Position numbers and translations under genes: made by a program
Assembly: GCA_964634385.1 (NCBI GenBank)
Contig: CAZWIZ010000002.1
Span: forward strand, 1-64,000
Direction of reading: 5' to 3'
Source: JAFGXW01 sp964634385
GTDB lineage: Bacteria > Bacillota_I > Bacilli_A > Izemoplasmatales > Izemoplasmataceae
DNA: 64,000 bases
Notes under the pieces: generated by a model
Seen by the model: only the letters and a program-made list of their open reading frames with translations
What the model was told of the DNA's origin: nothing
The model's database searches: none
Shown here: one piece after another, positions 58,879 to 64,000 of the stretch
Numbering within the stretch: position 1 is the stretch's first letter
How the letters are laid out: each line of letters opens with the position of its first letter

Positions 58879-60117
58879 CTATCTATTAATTAAGGCTAAT
58901 GTTCTATTCATTACATTATTAACAATCATTATTCCTTCATCAGTTCCCATTCCTGGTTTTGCTAAACACTGTTTTGCTTCACAAGCTATCGCGATATTAG
59001 TTGTAACTTCAGCTGAAATATTTGTTTCATTACATGTTCCTCCACTATAAGCACCAATATTACGATTTTTACAATATAGTAAAGCATCTATAATATTATT
59101 CACTCCACCAAGATCAGGAGTTTTTACTTGTAACATATGTCCCGCATTATTATCTGCGAAATATTTAACATCATCTAATGTATTACACCATTCATCTGCG
59201 ACAATTTCAACACTACAGTTATTATCGTTAATCATTTTTGTAATATCCCTTAAGGCGATCATTGTATCTTTTCTGTTTCCTGCGTCAACTGGCCCTTCAA
59301 TTCTTAATTTAAATGGATAAGCTGTTTTTTCTAATTCTTTTAAATATTCAAATATTTGTTTAGTATCATTGTCAAAAATGATTCCAATTGTTCCGTAAAC
59401 ATCAATATGAAAAATAGGAGAATAACTTTTGTCAGTACTTAAATATTCAACTCTTTCTTTAAGCCATTTAATATATTCTTTTAATATTTCTCCTTGATAC
59501 CCTAATTTTGTTTCAATATGGTTAATTAATGCATGTGGCATTACTTCAACTCTTTTAATTATCATTTTATCAACATTAGAATAACGATCATCTCCACATT
59601 GTGAAAAAATTGGTATACGATGATATTCTAAATTATTAAGATTATATTCTTTTCTTACTTGTTCTGCCATTGTTACTCTATTAGTTTTGGCAGCTGCATC
59701 TAATAATGCTTGAGTAACTCCATAACGTAAAGCTGTATGAATTAATTTCCCATTTGTTTTAAGTGAGTCTACTAAAATAGCTAACTCTTTAAAAGAAGAA
59801 ACATCCTTACCAATTAATAGTGGTCTTACATATTTTTCAATTTGAATAATTCCAGCTTTACTTTGAAATAAAGGATCTCTTCCTCCAGCACCACTATATT
59901 GTACTGCGGCAGCATCACCAATAGCTACTTGTCCATCTTCTAAAATTATCATTATAGAAATAGCTTCACCTTTTTGTCTAATGTGACGAAACTTTGGGGT
60001 TAAAGGTACTCCATCATATCTAAATACATCTTGATGAGCACCAGCTTTAATAGCTTGTTGATCATCAAAATAAAATCCTGTAAGTGATTCAGAACATATT
60101 ATATCTATAATTTTCAT
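58879..60117 (-). CDS. mal: Methylaspartate ammonia-lyase
   Basis: This enolase-superfamily enzyme eliminates ammonia from (2S,3S)-3-methylaspartate to give mesaconate. The 412 residues equal the typical length. Landmarks are FSQCGDDRYSNVDKMIIKRV, IHFDVYGTIG-like HIDVYGTIG, the metal ligand region IEGPVDAGNRKDTMIALRD, VADEWCNT, and HMLQVKTPDLGGVNNIIDA with the catalytic lysine. GAGGAG precedes the ATG. It follows glutamate mutase in the same order as the methylaspartate pathway. Confidence 0.97.
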   Translation of the reverse strand: MKIIDIICSESLTGFYFDDQQAIKAGAHQDVFRYDGVPLTPKFRHIRQKGEAISIMIILEDGQVAIGDAAAVQYSGAGGRDPLFQSKAGIIQIEKYVRPLLIGKDVSSFKELAILVDSLKTNGKLIHTALRYGVTQALLDAAAKTNRVTMAEQVRKEYNLNNLEYHRIPIFSQCGDDRYSNVDKMIIKRVEVMPHALINHIETKLGYQGEILKEYIKWLKERVEYLSTDKSYSPIFHIDVYGTIGIIFDNDTKQIFEYLKELEKTAYPFKLRIEGPVDAGNRKDTMIALRDITKMINDNNCSVEIVADEWCNTLDDVKYFADNNAGHMLQVKTPDLGGVNNIIDALLYCKNRNIGAYSGGTCNETNISAEVTTNIAIACEAKQCLAKPGMGTDEGIMIVNNVMNRTLALINR

Positions 60118-60128
60118 AGTTATCTCCT

Positions 60129-61586
60129 CTAGTCTTTTTTAGTTCCTACTAAAACTCCTTCTGATATTGCATAAATATCATCAATTGTCATTTGAATTGA
60201 TAATTCTCTTTTTTGGAGTCTAGCTCTTTCTTCTAATTTAGCACGATGAAATTCTTTTATTTCATCTGTAAAAGCAAGATTACCAAGTTCTAATATTCTA
60301 ATCTTACCATTAATATCACGAGCTGGTAATACTTTACCATTATTCATTTCACTTGGTGCAAAAGGAATATCAATTAATCCTTGTTTAAAAGCATTTACTG
60401 TTCCTTGAGCAATATCACCTTTTCCGGCTTTAACAATTGCATGCATTAATGAATCAACTTCTTTTTTTATTTGTGTTATTTCATCATCTAATTCTTGTGA
60501 ATCAGGAAATTTCTGTCCTTTAAGCAAATTAACAACCATTTTAGAAGCGCGTAATCCTTGAGCATTCGCTTCTTTAGTTGGGATACCTTGTGATTCGTGA
60601 GTTGTTTTCGTTATCATTTTAGTAGCGTTCCCTAAAGCAGCAACTGTAGAAGCAAATGATATTAATCCCATGGCATCACTTTCATTACTTGGAAACCCCC
60701 CCATCCATTGATGGAAAACAGTTGTAATAAATATATCCTCATATCCAAATAATTTTAAATAATAATTTGTTTGTTCTTCCAAAGCTCTAAGAGCTGCGAT
60801 ATCTTGAACAATGTTACCACCTTGTCCATATCCAACTGTTATATTTTTAACACCTTGTTCTGCCGCTAAAATGCTTTCAATTATTGCGACTGTATTAGAA
60901 ATTGAAGGAGGTACTAATGTTCCTGTTAGAGGTCCATATGGTTCTCTATTTAATTCAATTCCTTGTTCATAATAATATCCAACAAGACGATCAACGTATT
61001 GCCAATATTTGATTGTATCTTCAAGTCTAATTGTTTTTGCATAAGGAATATTATATGAAATTCCTCCACCTTCGTTTGAAGTCCACATTGATGCACATAT
61101 AATTTCTGATAAAAGTCTAGCATCAGGCGTTCCATGACGAGCTTGTAAAGGAACATTAACTGCTTCATAAACTTTTGTACAACCATCAACTCCGTGATTA
61201 ACTGCCGGGAATCCATTTAATAATGAACGACCTTTTTCATTTGATTCTTTAATTCCATCTTCGGCGTTTTCGTAACGATTATGTCTTGTATAGGAATCAA
61301 TTGTTGAAGGTAAAAAATCAGCTCCTCCTTCTTTTTCTAAATATTGTAATAAGGAGATATGTTCATCTAGACGAGCTACACCAGCACGTGGTTGAATAAG
61401 TGTTATTCCTTCTTTTTTTGCTTTTCTTAATTTTAAAGCAAAGTTTTTGTGAGGAGGAACACTTTTCAATCTTTTAACTGCTTCTTTTAGTTCTAAAGCT
61501 GGATGGCTACCTGTTGGCCATCCTTGTAAAACTTCTTTTCTAATTTTTAAAAAATCTTCCATTGATATTTTTTCATTTTTAACCAT
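60129..61586 (-). CDS. glmE: Glutamate mutase epsilon subunit
   Basis: The catalytic subunit of B12-dependent glutamate mutase, converting L-glutamate to L-threo-3-methylaspartate. The 485 residues fit the TIM-barrel E subunit. Landmarks are VLQGWPTGSHPAL, QPRAGVARLDEHISLLQYLE, PSTIDSYTRHNRYENAEDGI, FPAVNHGV, NVPLQARHGTPDARLLSEI, and GPLTGTLVPPSISNTVAIIE. AAGGAGAG precedes the ATG. It works with GlmS (glmS at 63 kb) and is reactivated by the MutL-like protein between them. Confidence 0.97.
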   Translation of the reverse strand: MVKNEKISMEDFLKIRKEVLQGWPTGSHPALELKEAVKRLKSVPPHKNFALKLRKAKKEGITLIQPRAGVARLDEHISLLQYLEKEGGADFLPSTIDSYTRHNRYENAEDGIKESNEKGRSLLNGFPAVNHGVDGCTKVYEAVNVPLQARHGTPDARLLSEIICASMWTSNEGGGISYNIPYAKTIRLEDTIKYWQYVDRLVGYYYEQGIELNREPYGPLTGTLVPPSISNTVAIIESILAAEQGVKNITVGYGQGGNIVQDIAALRALEEQTNYYLKLFGYEDIFITTVFHQWMGGFPSNESDAMGLISFASTVAALGNATKMITKTTHESQGIPTKEANAQGLRASKMVVNLLKGQKFPDSQELDDEITQIKKEVDSLMHAIVKAGKGDIAQGTVNAFKQGLIDIPFAPSEMNNGKVLPARDINGKIRILELGNLAFTDEIKEFHRAKLEERARLQKRELSIQMTIDDIYAISEGVLVGTKKD

Positions 61587-61598
61587 TTGTTACTCTCC

Positions 61599-62993
61599 TT
61601 ATAATAAATATTGTTTCATGATTTTTAAGGCGTTTTTAGGATGCTTTTGAGATAGCAATCCCATCGCGGACATAATATAACTTCGATCAATTAAAATAGC
61701 TGGATTATTAGGTCTAAGTTCTAGTTTTTTATTTGATTTTTTATTGACAGATCTTAAAATGTTTTTAGCGTCAGCATTATTTATTAAAACTCCACCTGTA
61801 CCAATAACATATTTTATATCTGATAAATCTTTTCCAGTTTGATAATACATATTTCCAAGCGGTGTATGTACTACTTCGACATGTCCAACATGTCGACTTA
61901 TAGAGACATCACAACATATTTTAGCAATAGCTTTATCAAATTCTTCTTCATCTTTTGTAGCTGGTATAAAATCAACATTTTCACGTCTTCTCTCAAGTGA
62001 TTTCGCTATATTATGATTACATTTATCATCTTTATCAAAATATTGTCTAAATTGATAATCAGATACTAAACTAAGTAATGCATTAGCACTATATCTCATT
62101 CCAAGATCTCCCTCAACTGTTCTTTTTGCGAAAGGTTCTTGAAGACCTTTCATAATTACCTCAGTACGTTTAGGATATCCCTCACCAATTGTATGAACAT
62201 CTGTTGTTGCTCCACCAATATCAATTACCATTAATTCTCCAAAGCCTTCAATATCTTCATATCCTTTTGATAATAATTCCGCAGCTAATAAAACTGCTTC
62301 TGGAGTTGGCATAATAATTTCGCCAAGTTTCTCAGCTGCTTTTTTGATTCCTTTTGCTTCAATGATTTTATCAATAAATATTTTTCGAATAACTTCTTTT
62401 GCTTCTTTAACGTTAAGTTTTTTTAATTGTGGCATTACATTAGCTACAATATAGTATTCCATATTTGTATTTTCAAAAAGTTCTTCAATATCATCATTAG
62501 TATCTTTATTTCCAGCAACGATAATAGGAACAGTAATTTTAGCTTCTTTTAGTTTCTTGGCATTATAAAGAATACATTCACTATTCCCTCCGTCTGTTCC
62601 GCCGGCTAATAAAATAATATCAATATCAGTATCTAATAATTTTTTAACTTCTCTTTTCGTCATATGATGAGAAAAAACCAAGTTAACAATTGCTCCAGCT
62701 CCAAGACAAGCTCTTTTAGCTGCTTCAACCGTTAATTCTTCAACAAGGCCTATAGCCGCCATTTTTAGCCCTCCAGCTGCACTGCTACATGCTGAAAATC
62801 CTGAAATATCACTTTCTTGAATTTCAGGATGATTACGTAATAATCTTTCAAATGCTTTATCATATCCATTAAGTACATTAGTATTTACAGTTGTTGTTGC
62901 TTTTGAAGTGCCGATAATATGATTATGTTCCAAATCGACCGCTACAAGTTTTGTATATGTTGATCCGAAATCAACTAAAAGATAAGGTTTCAT
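61599..62993 (-). CDS. mutL: Glutamate mutase reactivation protein MutL
   Basis: This ASKHA-fold protein is encoded between the two glutamate mutase subunits. It probably swaps damaged B12 using ATP, like other reactivases (not the DNA mismatch-repair MutL). The roughly 464 residues start YLLVDFGSTYTKLVAVDLE. SACSSAAGGLKMAAIGL and DIILLAGGTDGGNSE follow, then LMVIDIGGATTDVHTI (phosphate binding, about residue 258). The ATG at 62993 overlaps the glmS stop (ATGA). A possible TTG one codon upstream is less likely. Confidence 0.94.
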   Translation of the reverse strand: MKPYLLVDFGSTYTKLVAVDLEHNHIIGTSKATTTVNTNVLNGYDKAFERLLRNHPEIQESDISGFSACSSAAGGLKMAAIGLVEELTVEAAKRACLGAGAIVNLVFSHHMTKREVKKLLDTDIDIILLAGGTDGGNSECILYNAKKLKEAKITVPIIVAGNKDTNDDIEELFENTNMEYYIVANVMPQLKKLNVKEAKEVIRKIFIDKIIEAKGIKKAAEKLGEIIMPTPEAVLLAAELLSKGYEDIEGFGELMVIDIGGATTDVHTIGEGYPKRTEVIMKGLQEPFAKRTVEGDLGMRYSANALLSLVSDYQFRQYFDKDDKCNHNIAKSLERRRENVDFIPATKDEEEFDKAIAKICCDVSISRHVGHVEVVHTPLGNMYYQTGKDLSDIKYVIGTGGVLINNADAKNILRSVNKKSNKKLELRPNNPAILIDRSYIMSAMGLLSQKHPKNALKIMKQYLL

Positions 62994-63397
62994 CAAATAC
63001 CAATATCCTCCTTCAAATCTTCAAGAGCTGTTTCAATTTTTATTCCTGGTGGATAAACTCTATCGAATCCCATTTTTTTAAATCGTTTTTCAACATCTTT
63101 AAAATTTTGTTTTCCAACAACTATATTTCCACCAACGTAAAGTTTTATATCATCTAATCCTGCTTCTTCACATTGTTCTCTCATAAATCGACAATCCATT
63201 TCTCCATGTCCATAAAGACTAGAAATTAAAATCACTTTAGCATTTGTTTCAATCGCTGCGTTAATAAAGTCTTCTTGTGATGATAGAACTCCAATATTAA
63301 CAACATTATATCCGTTTTCTGTTAAAACATAATCAATAATTTTGTTTCCTACTGCGTGCACATCTGCCCCTATTACACCAATAACAATAGTTTTCAT
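62993..63397 (-). CDS. glmS: Glutamate mutase sigma (B12-binding) subunit
   Basis: GlmS is the small adenosylcobalamin-binding subunit. The roughly 134-residue Rossmann-like protein has the B12 ligand motif DVHAVG in IGADVHAVGNKI (residue 17 region), then SSLYGHGEMDCRFMREQCEEAG, and YVGGNIVVGKQ. This is the standard DxHxxG...SL...GG pattern. I use the ATG at 63397, seven bases after AGGAGG. It is the first major gene of the nine-gene operon. The stop is TGA, overlapping mutL. Confidence 0.96.
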   Translation of the reverse strand: MKTIVIGVIGADVHAVGNKIIDYVLTENGYNVVNIGVLSSQEDFINAAIETNAKVILISSLYGHGEMDCRFMREQCEEAGLDDIKLYVGGNIVVGKQNFKDVEKRFKKMGFDRVYPPGIKIETALEDLKEDIGI

Positions 63398-63418
63398 AAT
63401 AATCCTCCTATATGACAA

Positions 63419-63449
63419 AGGATGCTTATCTTTTTTAGATAATCATCCT
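63419..63449 (-). promoter_or_regulatory. Hairpin just upstream of the glmS ribosome site
   Basis: AGGATG-TTATCT pairs with AGATAA-CATCCT (one mismatch) around a short loop on the minus strand. It overlaps the end of the small leader frame and precedes the glmS AGGAGG site by about ten bases. It has no T-run, so it is not a clear terminator. Confidence 0.5.
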
Positions 63450-63550
63450 ACTTTTATTCGTTTTTTTTGAGAATAATAAATACGGTCGTCAATAACTAAA
63501 ACGGCTTTATTTTGTATCGAGATTTTTTCTCTTTTTAAGATAATATTCAT
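63443..63550 (-). CDS. Possible 35-residue leader peptide of the glutamate mutase operon
   Basis: An ATG at 63550 opens a 35-residue basic frame (MNIILKREKISIQNKAVLVI...) that ends with TGA inside the leader hairpin. It lies between the operon promoter and glmS. The ribosome site is only GAGAG nine bases before the ATG. Its end at the hairpin could affect access to the glmS start. No similarity is recognised. Confidence 0.35.
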   Translation of the reverse strand: MNIILKREKISIQNKAVLVIDDRIYYSQKKRIKVG

Positions 63551-63599
63551 AAAAGTCAACTCTCAGTCCGTATAAATAATTTTCTTAAATACATATAAT

Positions 63600-63627
63600 A
63601 TTATACTAATAATATCATATAAAGCAA
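63600..63627 (-). promoter_or_regulatory. Promoter of the methylaspartate operon
   Basis: A -35 TTGCTT (63627-63622) and a perfect -10 TATAAT (63605-63600) are separated by 16 bases. Confidence 0.75.
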
Positions 63628-63644
63628 GCATTTTTTTATTTTTT

Positions 63645-63660
63645 TTGAAAGCGCTTGTAA
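63645..63660 (-). promoter_or_regulatory. Catabolite-responsive element upstream of the methylaspartate operon
   Basis: The plus strand reads TGAAAGCGCTTGTAA, nearly identical to the site at 47991-48006 (TGAAAGCGCTTNTA). Here it lies about 19 bases upstream of the -35. Confidence 0.6.
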
Positions 63661-63679
63661 ATACCTAAAAAAAGTAATA

Positions 63680-63705
63680 AAAAAACACCTTAAAAGGTGT
63701 TTTTA
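63680..63705 (-). terminator. Terminator of the LemA-like gene
   Basis: On the minus strand AAAAACACCTT pairs with AAGGTGTTTTT, ending in T7, right at the stop of the gene that runs off the window. Confidence 0.9.
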
Positions 63706-64000
63706 TCCAAAATATTCCTTAATTTGTAAATTCATCTTAATAGCGAGAAATCTTGTTGGAAAAACATTAATTGTTTGATTATAAAGTAATACTTTTGTAT
63801 TGTAAAGTCTTCGTGCTTTTTGAAGTTCATTAAATTTTTGTTTGATATAGTCTATATTAGGATCTTCTATTTCCTCAATATCATCAAAAATAAAATTTAA
63901 ATATGAAAATAAATCTTGACGTTCCCTTAATAATAAATTTCTTAATTTCTTATTACGATATTTAGATATTTTTTTTATTGCTAAAAGATTTTCATCAGTT
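63703..64000 (-). CDS. LemA family protein, C-terminal part (cut by window edge)
   Basis: The last 99 codons of a minus-strand gene are present; its start lies beyond 64000. The frame contains RLYNTKVLLYNQTINVFPTRF near the end, which matches the LemA family's conserved YN-V--YN--I--FP segment. It is preceded by a charged, helical stretch (KQKFNELQKARR). LemA proteins are usually membrane-anchored coiled-coil proteins of uncertain role. The final residues are KEYFG. A terminator follows immediately. Confidence 0.8.
   Translation of the reverse strand, partial: TDENLLAIKKISKYRNKKLRNLLLRERQDLFSYLNFIFDDIEEIEDPNIDYIKQKFNELQKARRLYNTKVLLYNQTINVFPTRFLAIKMNLQIKEYFG

Noticed and set aside
63398..63700. 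Cobalamin riboswitch upstream of glmS
   Set aside because: No B12-box-like segment or the other conserved cobalamin riboswitch elements could be found on the minus strand; only a simple hairpin is present.

Overview
This is one AT-rich (about 30% G+C by eye) stretch of a low-GC Gram-positive-type chromosome. Several features place it near the Bacillota/Mycoplasmatota border: the secG-rnr-smpB-ssrA and hpf-secA-prfB gene orders known from Bacillus, AGGAGG-type ribosome sites, T-box, FMN and THF RNA switches, and perfect -35/-10 promoters. The genetic code is the standard bacterial one. Trp is TGG in all intact genes, release factor 2 (prfB) is present, and rnfC, the purine nucleoside phosphorylase gene and glmS end in TGA. 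The species cannot be named from this sequence. Almost everything is on the minus strand; only the maltosyltransferase gene and one radical SAM gene are on the plus strand.

Layout. 1-3.6 kb: tmRNA, a small membrane protein, smpB, rnr, secG. 3.6-9.6 kb: a cation antiporter, an MFS transporter, a membrane protein, enolase and phosphoglycerate mutase. 9.8-11.9 kb (+): a Thermotoga-type maltosyltransferase. 11.9-16.1 kb: a THF-riboswitch-controlled folate transporter, uracil-DNA glycosylase, pyruvate phosphate dikinase. 16.3-22.7 kb: an Rnf complex operon with a strikingly short RnfB and a small Cys-containing membrane peptide, preceded by a phosphohexomutase. 23-26.7 kb: peroxiredoxin, a ferric-reductase-like membrane protein with a double operator, a broken small gene, purine nucleoside phosphorylase, and an FMN-riboswitch-controlled RibU. 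27-35 kb: glycogen genes glgP, a glgD-glgA fusion, glgC, glgB. 34.8-43.3 kb: recX, ctpA, a YitT protein, prfB, secA, hpf, a possible ComFC relic, a DEDDh exonuclease. 43.5-47.9 kb: butyrate kinase, a four-subunit 2-oxoacid:ferredoxin oxidoreductase and a P-loop protein. 48.1-49.5 kb: a decayed Pr6Pr-like gene and a TauE/SafE permease. 49.5-54 kb: leuS with its T-box, a DUF1189-like protein, a TIGR01212 radical SAM protein. 54-63.6 kb: a nine-gene methylaspartate (glutamate fermentation) operon with citramalate/citrate lyase. The right edge holds the end of a LemA-like gene.

The parts suggest an anaerobic fermenter. The methylaspartate route would turn glutamate into acetate and pyruvate. The 2-oxoacid oxidoreductase makes acyl-CoA and reduced ferredoxin, Rnf would couple ferredoxin oxidation to ion pumping, and butyrate kinase would give ATP. 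Sugar is stored as glycogen and remobilised by GlgP and the maltosyltransferase. CcpA/LacI-like sites precede both fermentation operons, and a second shared motif precedes glgP and the maltosyltransferase. This suggests carbon-source control, which is inference.

The least ordinary items are the GlgD-GlgA fusion, the RnfB without its ferredoxin domain, the methylaspartate operon without a mesaconase, and a prfB without the usual programmed frameshift. No CRISPR array, intact insertion sequence, prophage, tRNA or rRNA was seen.
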